Assembly: GCF_004365575.1 (NCBI RefSeq)
Contig: NZ_SOBG01000002.1
Location: 254,312 to 318,311 of the forward strand
Reading direction: 5' to 3'
Length of the DNA: 64,000 nucleotides
Origin: Hypnocyclicus thermotrophus
GTDB taxonomy: Bacteria > Fusobacteriota > Fusobacteriia > Fusobacteriales > Fusobacteriaceae
How positions within the stretch are numbered: the first letter of the stretch is position 1; every line of letters begins with the position of its first letter. The notes below the pieces were generated by a model. That model did no database searches. It was given only the letters and a program-made list of their open reading frames with translations, and had not been told where the DNA came from. Position numbers and translations under genes: made by a program. Of the stretch, positions 39,001-47,666 are shown piece by piece.

Positions 39001-39489
39001 AGCTTTTATCATTACAGGGAATTTTATAGTTTTAGCATATTCTAATCCTTCTTCTATACTTTTTACTGGTTTTTCTATACCAGGTATAGTAGGAACTTCA
39101 GCTTTATGAGCAACAAGTTTAGATTGGATTTTATCTCCTAAATTTTCCATCATTTCAGCTGTTGGACCTATAAATTCAATACCTTCTTCTGCACAACGTC
39201 TTGCAAATTCTGAATTTTCTGATAAAAATCCATATCCAGGATGGATAGCATCAACAGCTTTATGTTTAGCTAATTTTATTATTCCCTCAATATCTAAATA
39301 AGCTTCAATAGGCCCTTTATCTTTACCTATTAAATAAGCTTCGTCAGCTTTAGACCTAAAAAGTGCATTTTTATCTTCTTCTGTATAGATAGCAACACTT
39401 CGTATCCCTAATTCTTTACATGCTCTAATAACTCTAATAGCAATTTCCCCTCTATTTGCTATAAGAATTTTTTTAAATTTCCTCGCCAT
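36055..39489 (-). CDS. pyc: pyruvate carboxylase
   Basis: A 1144-residue single-chain biotin enzyme that carboxylates pyruvate to oxaloacetate. Domains in order: biotin carboxylase at about 1-450 (KILIANRGEIAIRVIRACKE, the ATP lid AAAGGGGRGM, EMNPRVQVEHT), carboxyltransferase at about 530-800 (LLTDTTLRDAHQSL, metal site LHTHDTTGNG), a central allosteric/tetramerisation part, and biotinyl carrier with Lys1110 in EAMKMETN. Length and order are typical of the alpha-4 form. AAAGGTGG precedes the ATG and a good promoter lies upstream. It has its own terminator, so it is monocistronic. It replenishes oxaloacetate in a fermentative metabolism. Confidence 0.97.
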   Translation of the reverse strand: MARKFKKILIANRGEIAIRVIRACKELGIRSVAIYTEEDKNALFRSKADEAYLIGKDKGPIEAYLDIEGIIKLAKHKAVDAIHPGYGFLSENSEFARRCAEEGIEFIGPTAEMMENLGDKIQSKLVAHKAEVPTIPGIEKPVKSIEEGLEYAKTIKFPVMIKAAAGGGGRGMRIARSEEEFVYAFKSAKSEAKKAFGIDDIFIEKFLENPKHIEVQILGDKYGNIVHLYERDCSVQRRHQKVVEFTPALTLSKEKRDAICNDALKIARVVKYQNAGTMEFLVDQNGDHYFIEMNPRVQVEHTITEMTTGIDIVQSQILIAEGHRLDSSEIGIKSQEDIVPIGYSIQCRVTTEDPKNNFAPDTGKIEVYRTGSGFGVRLDGGNGYAGAEISPYYDSLLVKVITHGRTFEDVVKKSLRALKEIKIVGVKTNIDFLINVLNHTEFKNGTCNTNFIGNHPELFEFKEKKDYEYHMLKFIGEKVVNETHGIKKDFDVPIIPDIKLSPNIKGTKQILDERGPEGVVNWIKAQKKLLLTDTTLRDAHQSLIATRVRTIDMLKIATPTAMLAKDLFSLEAWGGATFDVSYRFLKENPWKRLREIRKRVPNIMLQMLIRGSNAVGYKNYPDNVIREFIRKAAENGVDVFRIFDSLNWIKGMEVAIDEVKNQGKIAEACICYTGDILNPKKNKYTLEYYIKKAKEIEDAGAHILGIKDMSALLKPYAAYKLVKALKENISLPIHLHTHDTTGNGVATILMATEAGVDIVDTAFSAMSGLTSQPSLDSVVAALENTDRDTGVNLKNIQKISDYWSAVRPVYEKFESDLKSGTTEIYRYEIPGGQYSNLKPQVESFGLGDRFDEVKEMFKYVNDMLGDIVKVTPSSKMVGDLAIFMVQNGLTPNNILEKGKDLAFPDSVVAYFKGMMGQPEFGFPEDLQKIVLKGEKPITCRPGELLEPENFEKIKEHLKETHNIEPTEEDIISYALYPDVFDAYLKYIKENGDFSVIGSDVYFHGLSEGEITEIKIKEGKTLSIKLVSISKIDNEGFRTVSFEVNGNRRDIKIKDITEIQTLEKIEGVEIADPNNPFEIGASIPGTITKILVKEGDTVEENQSLIVIEAMKMETNITAKSAGVVDRILIKEGKQVKSGELLIELK

Positions 39490-39550
39490 ATTTTACCACC
39501 TTTCTTCATACTGTATCCCTGACAATTATATTAATGTTTATTATAAATAT

Positions 39551-39579
39551 AGTATATAAAAAACAATTAAAAATTTCAA
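39551..39579 (-). promoter_or_regulatory. promoter of pyc
   Basis: On the minus strand TTGAAA (39574-39579), a 17-base spacer and TATACT (39551-39556), about 60 bases before the pyc start. Confidence 0.65.
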
Positions 39580-39611
39580 GATATAAATATCTGTCCATTT
39601 TTTTTTACTAA

Positions 39612-40706
39612 TTATACCATTTTTTTGGAAAAGTGTCTAGTATAAATTTTACTTGATAAAAAAGTAGCAATAGGTACAACAATAACAATTCCAATACTTC
39701 CAGCAAGTCCTCTAAGCAATTCTATTAAAATAAACTCAGTATTTAAGACTCTAATTAATGGAAATTTACTATTTTGAGCTACTATTAATAATATTGTAAA
39801 AATAGAACTTCCTACATAAGCTAAAATAAGAGTATTAACCATAGTTCCAATAACATCTTTTCCTATATTCATTCCTGAGTTTATTAATTCTTTTTCATTC
39901 ATTTCTGGATTTTGTTCTTTTAATTCCCAAAGTGCAGATGAAATTGATACTCCAATATCCATTACAGCTCCAAGAGCTCCTATTATTATTCCAGCTGAAA
40001 CTATTTCTTTTAAATTTACTTGCCCTAATATATACATATAGCTATAACTTTCTGTATTGCTATATCCTGTTATATTTAAATATTTTACAAATATTAAAGA
40101 AATTATACCAGAAAAAATTACTCCTAATAAAGTAGAAATAATAGCTACAATTTTTTTAATACTATTATCATTATTTAAATAAATAGTAATTACAGTAGAT
40201 AAAGTACTAAAAATAACAGCTAGAACAATAGGTGAATAGCCTTTTAATATTCCAGGAATTAATAATTTATATACAAATAATAATGAAATAATAAGAGCAA
40301 TTATGGCCTTAATACCACTTTTTTTAGCTATTAAAACAACTAAAGTTAAAAATATACTTATTAAAATAATAATAGCTACATTATTATTAAAGCTAAAAAT
40401 ATAGTATTCCTGATTTTCATCTTCAGTATATTTATAAAGAACTATTTTAGATCCTTTTTTTATATTCAAATTATAAATTTTATTTTTATAAATAGGATAT
40501 TTTAAAGTTATAATTTGATTTTTATAATTTTTATCAAGAATTTTAATTTTGAGGTTTAAATAATATTCGACATTTTCATCTTCTTGAGTTGCTTTTTCTT
40601 TTGATAAAATATTAATAATTTTTGCTGATAAATATTCTTCTTTGATATCATTTGCAAATGATAAAGTACTTATAAAAATTAACATTAATAATAAAATTTT
40701 TTTCAT
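39612..40706 (-). CDS. YibE/F-family membrane protein
   Basis: A 364-residue inner-membrane protein. A signal-like segment (residues 1-18, ending SFA) leads to an extracytoplasmic beta-rich region to about residue 105, then seven or so membrane helices. The family blocks KSGIKAIIALIISLLFVYK, GALGAVMDIGVSISSALWEL and SGMNIGKDVIGTMVNTLILAYVG are characteristic of YibE/F proteins. The molecular role of the family is not established; a transporter-like function has been suggested. AAGGAG precedes the ATG. It is a single-gene unit between pyc and aguB. Confidence 0.85.
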   Translation of the reverse strand: MKKILLLMLIFISTLSFANDIKEEYLSAKIINILSKEKATQEDENVEYYLNLKIKILDKNYKNQIITLKYPIYKNKIYNLNIKKGSKIVLYKYTEDENQEYYIFSFNNNVAIIILISIFLTLVVLIAKKSGIKAIIALIISLLFVYKLLIPGILKGYSPIVLAVIFSTLSTVITIYLNNDNSIKKIVAIISTLLGVIFSGIISLIFVKYLNITGYSNTESYSYMYILGQVNLKEIVSAGIIIGALGAVMDIGVSISSALWELKEQNPEMNEKELINSGMNIGKDVIGTMVNTLILAYVGSSIFTILLIVAQNSKFPLIRVLNTEFILIELLRGLAGSIGIVIVVPIATFLSSKIYTRHFSKKMV

Positions 40707-40810
40707 TAATCTACTCCTTTTTTATAATTGAAATAGTTACTATAAAACTATTTTTATAAATCTCTGTACTGAGATTTTTCTTAATTGTTATTGTATATTT
40801 TTTTATTTAA

Positions 40811-40837
40811 AAAAAGCTAAGAAAAATCTTAGCTTTT
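40811..40837 (-). terminator. terminator after aguB
   Basis: AAAAGCTAAGA pairs with TCTTAGCTTTT; on the minus strand the stem continues into a T-rich run. The stem touches the aguB stop codon. Confidence 0.75.
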
Positions 40838-41717
40838 ATCTTTTATATTTAAACTCTCCATCAAGTGATGATAAAACATCATATTTTTCAGGTCTTCTAT
40901 CTCTAAATATTCCCCAAGAACTTCTTTTTAATTCTATTTCATCTAAATCAAATTCATGTACTAATATAGCTTCATTTGTTCTATCAGCTTCATGTAACAT
41001 TTCACCTTCAGGCCCTGCAATAAATGATGAACCATAAAAAGTAATTTGAGAATCATCTATAACTTCTGTACCTATTCTATTTGATGCAATTACAGGAGTA
41101 ATATTTGATGCAGCATGACCTCTCATGCACATTTGCCAATGATTTTTAGAGTCAATAGTATTATCTTGAGGTTCGCTACCAATAGCTGTAGGATAGAATA
41201 TAAGTTCTGCACCGAGAAGTGCTAGAGCTCTAGCTGTTTCTGGAAACCATTGATCCCAACAAATTCCGATACCTATTTTAGCATATTTTGTATTAAATAC
41301 TTTAAATCCAGTATCACCTGGATTAAAATAAAATTTTTCTTCATATCCTGGGCCATCTGGTATATGAGTCTTTCTATAAACTCCTAAAATTTCTCCATTA
41401 GCATCAATTACAGCTATAGAATTGTATTTTGCTCTGTTTTTTCTTTCATAAAAACTAATAGGTAAAACAACATTCAATTCTTTAGCTATTTTTTGAAAAT
41501 GTTTTATAGCCTTGTTTTTTTCTAATTCTACAGCATATTTAAAGAAATCAGGTTTTTCTTTTTGACAAAAATATACAGTTTCAAAAAGTTCTTGTAACAA
41601 AATTATTTGAGCACCTTGATTATGAGCTTTTCTCACAAGTTTTTCAGCAGTTTTTATATTTTCATCAATATCCCAGCTACAAGCCATTTGGGTAGCGGCT
41701 ACTTTTACTTTTCTCAT
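40836..41717 (-). CDS. aguB: N-carbamoylputrescine amidase
   Basis: A 293-residue nitrilase-superfamily amidase that hydrolyses N-carbamoylputrescine to putrescine, ammonia and CO2. The Glu-Lys-Cys triad is Glu43 (LLQELFE), Lys116 (YRKTHIPDG) and Cys153 (GICWDQWFPE). The IPDGPGYEEKFYF segment is typical of this subfamily. It overlaps the stop of aguA by one base, which with the agmatine deiminase gene makes the substrate assignment firm. Together they make putrescine from agmatine without urea release. Confidence 0.94.
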   Translation of the reverse strand: MRKVKVAATQMACSWDIDENIKTAEKLVRKAHNQGAQIILLQELFETVYFCQKEKPDFFKYAVELEKNKAIKHFQKIAKELNVVLPISFYERKNRAKYNSIAVIDANGEILGVYRKTHIPDGPGYEEKFYFNPGDTGFKVFNTKYAKIGIGICWDQWFPETARALALLGAELIFYPTAIGSEPQDNTIDSKNHWQMCMRGHAASNITPVIASNRIGTEVIDDSQITFYGSSFIAGPEGEMLHEADRTNEAILVHEFDLDEIELKRSSWGIFRDRRPEKYDVLSSLDGEFKYKR

Positions 41718-42745
41718 TATTTTATCACTCCTTTTGGCATTTGTTGTGTTATACAGTGTACATTTCCTCCACCTTTAATAATAGGCATTCCATCAACCAT
41801 AACAACTTTTCTATCGGGATATATTTTTTCCAATATTTCTTTAGCCTTTAAATCATATTTTTTTGCATCTCCACCAAATGTTGGCAAAATTATCCCTCCA
41901 TTTACAGGATAATAATTTAAATAACTTAAAGTTAATCTTTCACCATTTATGTATCTAGCAGGTGGTTGTTCTATTTCTATGATTTCTAACTTTCGCCCTT
42001 TTGCATCAATAAAATTTCTTAAAATTTCTAAATTTTCTTGAGTAATTTCATAATTTGGATCATTTTTATCATAACATACTTGAAGAACAACAACACCAGG
42101 TTTTGCAAAACAAGCAACATTATCTACATGTCCATCGGTTTCATCACCAAATAATCCTCTTTTTAACCAAATAAATTTTTCAACGGATAAATATTTATTT
42201 AAATAATCTTCAATATTTTCTTTTTTTAAATGTGGATTTCTATTTTTATTTAATAAACATTCTTCAGTAGTAAGTAAAGTTCCTTCACCATCAACGTGAA
42301 TAGAACCACCTTCAAGAACAAATGGAGCGTCATATGATTTTACACCATAGTATTCTAAGAGTTTTTTAGCTACTTGATTATCTTTATCATAAGGAAGATA
42401 CTTTTCCCCCCAAGAATTAAATTTCCAATTTATTCCTCTAAGTTCACCATTATTATTTTTTATAAAAGTAGGTCCATTATCCCTTATCCATGAATCATCA
42501 TGTTCGATAACTAATATTTCTATTTCATTGTCACACATTTTTTCAGCTTCTTCTTTGTCTGCTTTATTAACAATCATTACAACTGGTTCAAACTTTGAAA
42601 TTGCTTTAGCAATATTTGCATATCCTTGTTTTGCTTCTAATATACCATCAAACCATATTTCTTCTCTACAAGGCCATTCCATAAATGTTTTTTCTCTTTT
42701 TTCCCATTCAGCAGGCATAAAAAAACCTTCTTCTTTTGGATACAT
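41717..42745 (-). CDS. aguA: agmatine deiminase
   Basis: A 342-residue guanidine-modifying enzyme that converts agmatine to N-carbamoylputrescine and ammonia. The family motifs are present: EWEKREKTFMEWPC at the start, HDDSWIRDNGPTF, FLVEGGS-like FVLEGGSIHVDGEG, DETDGHVDN and the nucleophile Cys331 in GGGNVHCITQQMP. The ATG has AAGGAGG five bases upstream, and a well-formed promoter precedes it. First gene of the aguA-aguB pair. No antiporter or catabolic carbamoyl enzymes are beside it, so the pair may serve polyamine synthesis rather than energy gain. Confidence 0.94.
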   Translation of the reverse strand: MYPKEEGFFMPAEWEKREKTFMEWPCREEIWFDGILEAKQGYANIAKAISKFEPVVMIVNKADKEEAEKMCDNEIEILVIEHDDSWIRDNGPTFIKNNNGELRGINWKFNSWGEKYLPYDKDNQVAKKLLEYYGVKSYDAPFVLEGGSIHVDGEGTLLTTEECLLNKNRNPHLKKENIEDYLNKYLSVEKFIWLKRGLFGDETDGHVDNVACFAKPGVVVLQVCYDKNDPNYEITQENLEILRNFIDAKGRKLEIIEIEQPPARYINGERLTLSYLNYYPVNGGIILPTFGGDAKKYDLKAKEILEKIYPDRKVVMVDGMPIIKGGGNVHCITQQMPKGVIK

Positions 42746-42788
42746 TTCTCCTCCTTATATACCTAAATTTCTAAATTCTTAGCGGTTA

Positions 42789-42817
42789 ATTATACCTTAT
42801 AATATGTTTATTTTCAA
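42789..42817 (-). promoter_or_regulatory. promoter of aguA-aguB
   Basis: On the minus strand TTGAAA (42812-42817), a 17-base spacer and TATAAT (42789-42794), about 45 bases before the aguA start. Confidence 0.7.
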
Positions 42818-42959
42818 GATTTTTTTGACTATAGATTATGTAAATGTTTTTTTGAAGATAAGAAAAATTATAATATATTATTTTAATTTTTTTTGTAAAA
42901 TTTTGTAAAATAGAGAATTTTAATAATGAAATCAAAATTAATTAAATTTTTTTTATTTT

Positions 42960-42987
42960 TTGACGATAATTAATAATAAATTATAAC
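42960..42987 (+). promoter_or_regulatory. promoter of the outer-membrane-like gene
   Basis: TTGACG (42960-42965), a 16-base spacer and TATAAC (42982-42987), about 20 bases before the start codon. Confidence 0.55.
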
Positions 42988-43005
42988 TTTGTTAAAGGTG
43001 GTCCT

Positions 43006-43575
43006 ATGAAAAGAAAAATAATTATAATATCGATTTTTATATTGATTTTTTCAAATATTTATAGTTATAACTTTAAATTAAATACAGGAATTAATCTAAA
43101 AGGAAATTTTAAATTAGACGGTAGTAAATATACAACTTCAAATTCTAGTTTTGGAATAGCAAATTATCTTATTGATTTAGGAAATAATTCTTTTATGGAT
43201 ACGGAAGTTGGAATGGGATTTTTAATATATAATAATAAAGAGTTTGTTGATTATGCAAATGCTGGAATAAATCTTAAATATTATAATGATTTTGATAAGA
43301 TAAAAGCTTTTTATTATACAGGAGCGGGATATGCATATCCATATTTGATTACATATTATGATGGACAAACAATCGAAGAGATATCTACAGGATTTTATTG
43401 GAAAGTTGGGTTTGGGGCAGATTATGAAAAATTGACTTTTGATATAGCTTACAAGATGATGGCTTTAAAAATAAAATCAAATATAATTGATATAGATACA
43501 AGTGAGCTTGTAGAAACAACATATAATGTTATATTAAAAAATCTCACTTTATCAATTGGATATTATTTATTTTAA
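43006..43575 (+). CDS. small outer-membrane-like beta-barrel protein
   Basis: A 189-residue exported protein. Residues 1-20 are a signal peptide (MKRKIIIISIFILIFSNIYS); the rest alternates polar and hydrophobic residues with many Tyr, Gly and Asn, as expected of about eight barrel strands, for example MDTEVGMGFLIYNN and YYTGAGYAYPYLITYYDG. The chain ends LTLSIGYYLF with a terminal Phe, the outer-membrane insertion signal of many two-membrane bacteria. I cannot assign a family or function. It has its own promoter and terminator. Confidence 0.65.
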   Translation: MKRKIIIISIFILIFSNIYSYNFKLNTGINLKGNFKLDGSKYTTSNSSFGIANYLIDLGNNSFMDTEVGMGFLIYNNKEFVDYANAGINLKYYNDFDKIKAFYYTGAGYAYPYLITYYDGQTIEEISTGFYWKVGFGADYEKLTFDIAYKMMALKIKSNIIDIDTSELVETTYNVILKNLTLSIGYYLF

Positions 43576-43590
43576 AAAAATACTATAATA

Positions 43591-43620
43591 AAAAAAGATA
43601 CTTAAAAAGTATCTTTTTTT
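43591..43620 (+). terminator. terminator after the barrel protein gene
   Basis: AAAAAAGATACT pairs with AGTATCTTTTTT around a six-base loop. Confidence 0.88.
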
Positions 43621-43633
43621 AATCTCTTAATTT

Positions 43634-43712
43634 AATTTAAGTTAATTAAATTAGTGTTGACTTTTTGGAATATATATGGTAATAATGTATTGTAAATTTA
43701 AGTTAGTTAAAT
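43634..43712 (+). promoter_or_regulatory. twin operators and promoter of the glucoside cluster
   Basis: Two nearly identical 18-base sites, AATTTAAGTTAATTAAAT (43634-43651) and AATTTAAGTTAGTTAAAT (43695-43712), lie 61 bases apart, about six helical turns. Each has perfect half-sites ATTTAA-N5-TTAAAT. A -35-like TTGACT (43657-43662) with TAATAA 17 bases later (43680-43685) falls between them. The ROK regulator encoded downstream is the likely binder, possibly looping the DNA. Confidence 0.6.
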
Positions 43713-43832
43713 CAAATTATATAAAAAAAAGATGGTATAGTTATTGCAATATATGAGGAATAAAGAGAAAAAAATATTGGTATATACAAATACTGTTGTT
43801 AATTTAATAAAATTAAAATATGGAGGTAAAAA

Positions 43833-45143
43833 ATGAATAGAAAATTAAAATTAGTTGTTATTGGTGGAGGTAGTAGTTATACTCCTGAGCTTATTGAAGG
43901 AATTATAAAAAAAAGAAAAGAACTTCCAATTACAGAATTGATATTAGTTGATGTAATAGACGGTGAGGAAAAATTAAAAATAAATTATGATTTAGTAAAA
44001 AGAATGTTTAAAAAAGAAAATATTGATATTGATTTTACTTATTCATTAGATAGAAAAGAAGCTTTAAAAGGTGCAGATTTTGTATTAACACAATTTAGAG
44101 TAGGAGGTTTTAAATCAAGAATATTAGATGAAGAGATTCCATTAAAATATGGTTTCATAGGTCAAGAAACTACAGGTGCTGGTGGATTTGCAAAAGCACT
44201 TAGAACCATTCCTGTAATTATTGATATTTGCAAAGATATGGAAGAAGTAGCAAAAAATGCATGGCTTATAAATTTTACAAATCCAGCTGGAATTATAACA
44301 GAAGCTATAAATAAATATACTAATGTTAAAGCAATAGGAGTATGTAATGTACCTATTAATATGAGATATGATGTTGCAAATCAATTAGGTATATCATTAG
44401 AAAAAATAAGAGTCCAATTTGTTGGATTGAATCATCTAAGCTTTATTTCTAAAGTAATTGTAGATGGTAAAAATATAATTGAAAAAATTTTATTTGCAAA
44501 TAAAAATAATGAAAATATAGTTAAAAATATAGAAAAAATAGATGATATAGATATAATAAATCAAAAGATAGGATTAATTTCATCTCCGTATTTACAATAT
44601 TTTTATTTTCCACAAAAAATGATAAATAAAGAATTAGAAAATATTAATTCTGGAAAAGGAACAAGAGGAACTCAAGTAGCAGCAATTGAAAAAAAATTAT
44701 TTGAAAAATATAAAGATCCAAATCTTAATGTAAAACCAAAGGAATTAGAAGAGCGTGGTGGTGCTAGATATTCTGAAATTGCAATAAATGTAATAGATAG
44801 TATTTATAATAACAAGAATAAAGAATTTGTAGTAAATACGATAAATAATGGAACTTTTGTAGAATTACCTAATAATGTGTCAATAGAAACAAATTGCATA
44901 ATAAATAATGAAGGAGCTAGACCTATAAATTCTGGAAAATTACCTAAATCAGTAGCACCTTTGATTAAACAAGTAAAAGCCTATGAAGAATATACAATAG
45001 AAGCAGCAGTAGAGGGAAATAAAAGAAAAGCATATTTAGCGCTTTTTAATAATCCATTAGTAAATAATAAAGAAAAAATAGAAGAATTATTAAATGAAAT
45101 TATTATTAAAAATAAGAAATATTTACCAAATTTTTTAGACTAA
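43833..45143 (+). CDS. GH4-family 6-phospho-beta-glucosidase-like glycosidase
   Basis: A 436-residue NAD+- and divalent-metal-dependent glycosidase of family GH4. The N-terminal dinucleotide fold GGGSSYTPEL (residues 11-20), the metal ligands Cys171 (IGVCNVP) and His201 (GLNHLSF), plus RVGG (89-92), GQETTGAGGFAKALRT and NFTNPAGIITEA, place it near the 6-phospho-beta-glucosidases (LicH/CelF/BglT). These normally need a phosphorylated substrate delivered by a PTS, yet the cluster has an ABC importer instead and a sugar kinase 28 bases downstream. GGAGG precedes the ATG. First gene of the cluster, behind the twin operators. Confidence 0.88.
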   Translation: MNRKLKLVVIGGGSSYTPELIEGIIKKRKELPITELILVDVIDGEEKLKINYDLVKRMFKKENIDIDFTYSLDRKEALKGADFVLTQFRVGGFKSRILDEEIPLKYGFIGQETTGAGGFAKALRTIPVIIDICKDMEEVAKNAWLINFTNPAGIITEAINKYTNVKAIGVCNVPINMRYDVANQLGISLEKIRVQFVGLNHLSFISKVIVDGKNIIEKILFANKNNENIVKNIEKIDDIDIINQKIGLISSPYLQYFYFPQKMINKELENINSGKGTRGTQVAAIEKKLFEKYKDPNLNVKPKELEERGGARYSEIAINVIDSIYNNKNKEFVVNTINNGTFVELPNNVSIETNCIINNEGARPINSGKLPKSVAPLIKQVKAYEEYTIEAAVEGNKRKAYLALFNNPLVNNKEKIEELLNEIIIKNKKYLPNFLD

Positions 45144-45170
45144 TTTTATAAAAAAACAGGAGGTAAACAA

Positions 45171-46112
45171 GTGTATATTGCAGGAATTGACGGTGGTGGA
45201 ACTAAAACACATTGTATAATTGGAGATGAAAAAGGAAATATTATTTCATTTGGAAATGGTGGTCCTGCTAATTATCATAGTGTCGGGATAGAAAGAAGCA
45301 AAAATTCATTAAAAGATGCTATTAATGAAGCTTTATTAAATAGTAATCTTAGTTTTGATAATATAGATTTATTTGTTTTTGGTCTATCAGGAGCAGATCA
45401 AGAAGATGATTTTATTGTAATAAATAAATTTATAAAAGAAATAATAGGAGATAAAAAATATAAACTTTATCATGACTCGTGGATAGGGCTTCGTAGTGGT
45501 AGTAAAGATTATACAGGAATAGCAGCAATTTGTGGTACAGGAACAGGATTTTCTGGTAGACGTAAAGATGGAAAAGAAGTAGTTCTTAGAAATCTTGATT
45601 ATAAACTTGGAAATAAAGGTGGTGGAGATGAGTTAGCTATTGAAGCATTACATTTTGCATTTAGATCAGAAGAAGGTACATTTTGTAAAACAGAGTTAGA
45701 AAATGTAATTCCTAAACTTTTTTCAGTAAAAACAATGGAAGATGTATCTAAGATTATCAAAAATAATAATGTACCAGAAGAAATATTAAAACAAATTCCT
45801 ATTGAAATTTTTAGATTGGCAAATGAAGGAGATACTATAGCACAAGAATTATTAATTGAACTTGGTGAAACTTTAGGTAGATTTTCTGTATCGGTAATTA
45901 AAAAATTAGAAATGGAAAATGATGAAATAAATGTAATTCTGATAGGTAGTATTTATAAAGGAAATTCACCTTTACTTTTAGATGCAATGAAACAAACAAT
46001 ACATAAAGTAGCTAAAAATGTTAATTTGATTTTACCTGATAAACCACCAGTATATGGTGCATATTATTTAGGAATAGATTTGTTATCAAAATCTGGAGGT
46101 GATATTAAATGA
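45171..46112 (+). CDS. BadF/BadG/BcrA-type ATPase, probable sugar kinase (GlcNAc kinase-like)
   Basis: A 313-residue actin-fold kinase. The phosphate-1 loop GIDGGGTKTHCIIGDEKG (residues 5-22), HDSWIGLRSG (phosphate-2 Asp region), the second-domain CGTGTGFSGRR near 127 and NKGGGDELA near 155 match the BadF/N-acetylglucosamine-kinase group. No iron-sulfur ligands of the true BadF dehydratase activators are evident, so a sugar kinase is more likely. It starts at GTG with AGGAGG upstream and follows the GH4 gene closely. Position suggests it phosphorylates an imported glucoside or the released sugar; amino-sugar specificity is possible too. Confidence 0.78.
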   Translation: MYIAGIDGGGTKTHCIIGDEKGNIISFGNGGPANYHSVGIERSKNSLKDAINEALLNSNLSFDNIDLFVFGLSGADQEDDFIVINKFIKEIIGDKKYKLYHDSWIGLRSGSKDYTGIAAICGTGTGFSGRRKDGKEVVLRNLDYKLGNKGGGDELAIEALHFAFRSEEGTFCKTELENVIPKLFSVKTMEDVSKIIKNNNVPEEILKQIPIEIFRLANEGDTIAQELLIELGETLGRFSVSVIKKLEMENDEINVILIGSIYKGNSPLLLDAMKQTIHKVAKNVNLILPDKPPVYGAYYLGIDLLSKSGGDIK

Positions 46113-46233
46113 CATGATACTTTTAGCATTAGATATATTTAATATATTAAAGTTTTTCAAAAATTTTTAAAAATTTAGTTATGAAATCAACAAAATGATT
46201 TTAATGAAAAAAATGAAAAAAGGAGGAGTTAAA

Positions 46234-47652
46234 TTGAAAATTAAAACAAAATTTTTATTGGTTATTTCTATTTTGGTATTATTTAGTATGACATCTTTTG
46301 CAGGTCTTTTTTTTAAAAAAGAAGAAACAAAAGAGCAAAAAAAAGATGATAAAGTAGTAATTAAATTATGGGTAACTCCAGATGCAGAGCATGAAGAAGA
46401 TTTACAAGCTATTTTAGATAAATTTGAAAAAAAATCTAGAATAAAAGTAGAGAAAACAGTTCTTGGATGGGATATTGTATGGGATAAATTGACTACAGCA
46501 GCAACAAGTGGAATAGGACCTGATGTAGTGGAAATAGGTGGAACCTGGGTATCTAGTATAGCTGCTATGGGTGTATTAGAAGATTTATCAAAATATTATG
46601 ATGCTAATGAGGTAAAAAGTCATTTTTTAGAGCCAACTCTTAAATATAGTAAAGTAAAAGGTGTAGAAGGAGATTTAATTAGTTTACCGTGGATAACTGA
46701 TGGATATTTATTTTATTATAGAAAAGATTTATATGAAAAAGCTGGGTTAGATCCAAATGAAGTATTTAAAGATTGGGATTCTTTTAAAGAAGCTATGAGA
46801 AGATTAGATAATATGGACTTTACAAATGAAAAAGGGGAAAAAATAGCAGCATTTGCACATGGTGGTAAAAATGACTGGAATATTATACATATGATGGGTG
46901 GATTTATATGGCAAGCAGGAGGAAACTACATAAATGAAGAAGGAACAAAAGCTTTAATTGCAGAAGATAATGCTATAAATGGAATAAAATATTTTACTAG
47001 TTTTGCACAAGAAGGAATAGTTCCAAAAGAATATTTAGAAAAAGATCCATCTGAAATAGAAGCGTTATATGGAGCAGGGAATATAGCAACAATATTGACA
47101 GGACCTTGGTTTGCTTCATATCTAGAAAAAACTTTAGCAGGAAAATATGACAGTGAAGCTGATGATGTAAATGCACTAAATCTTGAAAAAAATTCTTATA
47201 AAAATACAGATGTTGCTCAACCATTAGCAGGGCCTGCAGGAAGATATACTTTTTCTGGAACAAATAATTTAGCTGTATTTAATTTTTCAAAACATAAAAA
47301 AGAAGCAGCAGAATTAGTAAAATATTTAACAACAGATAAAGAAGCACAAATAGATTATTGTAATGCAACAGGGTTATTTACAGTATCAAAAAATGTTGCA
47401 AATAGTCCTTATGTAACAGAAAATCATTTTAGAAGTGCTGTAAAATATGCATTTGATCATGGCTATATAAAAGTATATCCAGCTGTACCTGCATGGGGTC
47501 CAATTGAAACTGTATTAACTAAAAATTTAGGAATAATATGGGATTTAGTGTCTGGAGTAGAAGGTGAATATACAGAAGAAAAATTAATTGAAAAAATAAA
47601 AGAAACAAATACTGAAATGGAAAGAATTATTAGTCAAACAGGGAATAGATAA
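46234..47652 (+). CDS. sugar ABC transporter substrate-binding protein
   Basis: A 472-residue extracytoplasmic binding protein of the MalE-type family. The signal peptide (residues 1-23, cleavage after TSFA) has no lipobox cysteine, consistent with a free periplasmic protein. The mature part shows VVIKLWVTPDAEHEEDLQAI, the hinge-type GPDVVEIGGTWVSSIAAMGVLEDLS and DGYLFYYRKDLYEKAG, typical of oligosaccharide binders. I start at the TTG at 46234 after AAGGAGGAG; an ATG at 46195 lies upstream of that site. A long hairpin follows before the permease genes. Confidence 0.9.
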   Translation: MKIKTKFLLVISILVLFSMTSFAGLFFKKEETKEQKKDDKVVIKLWVTPDAEHEEDLQAILDKFEKKSRIKVEKTVLGWDIVWDKLTTAATSGIGPDVVEIGGTWVSSIAAMGVLEDLSKYYDANEVKSHFLEPTLKYSKVKGVEGDLISLPWITDGYLFYYRKDLYEKAGLDPNEVFKDWDSFKEAMRRLDNMDFTNEKGEKIAAFAHGGKNDWNIIHMMGGFIWQAGGNYINEEGTKALIAEDNAINGIKYFTSFAQEGIVPKEYLEKDPSEIEALYGAGNIATILTGPWFASYLEKTLAGKYDSEADDVNALNLEKNSYKNTDVAQPLAGPAGRYTFSGTNNLAVFNFSKHKKEAAELVKYLTTDKEAQIDYCNATGLFTVSKNVANSPYVTENHFRSAVKYAFDHGYIKVYPAVPAWGPIETVLTKNLGIIWDLVSGVEGEYTEEKLIEKIKETNTEMERIISQTGNR

Positions 47653-47666
47653 TTTATATAAGTTTT

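Noticed and set aside
43591-43833. Considering the ATTTAA repeats as chance AT-rich sequence
   Set aside because: Two copies match at 17 of 18 bases with exact half-sites and flank a promoter, so I kept them as probable operators.
45171-46112. Calling the BadF-family gene a 2-hydroxyacyl-CoA dehydratase activator
   Set aside because: No dehydratase genes nearby and no paired cysteines for the bridging cluster; the sugar context fits a kinase better.
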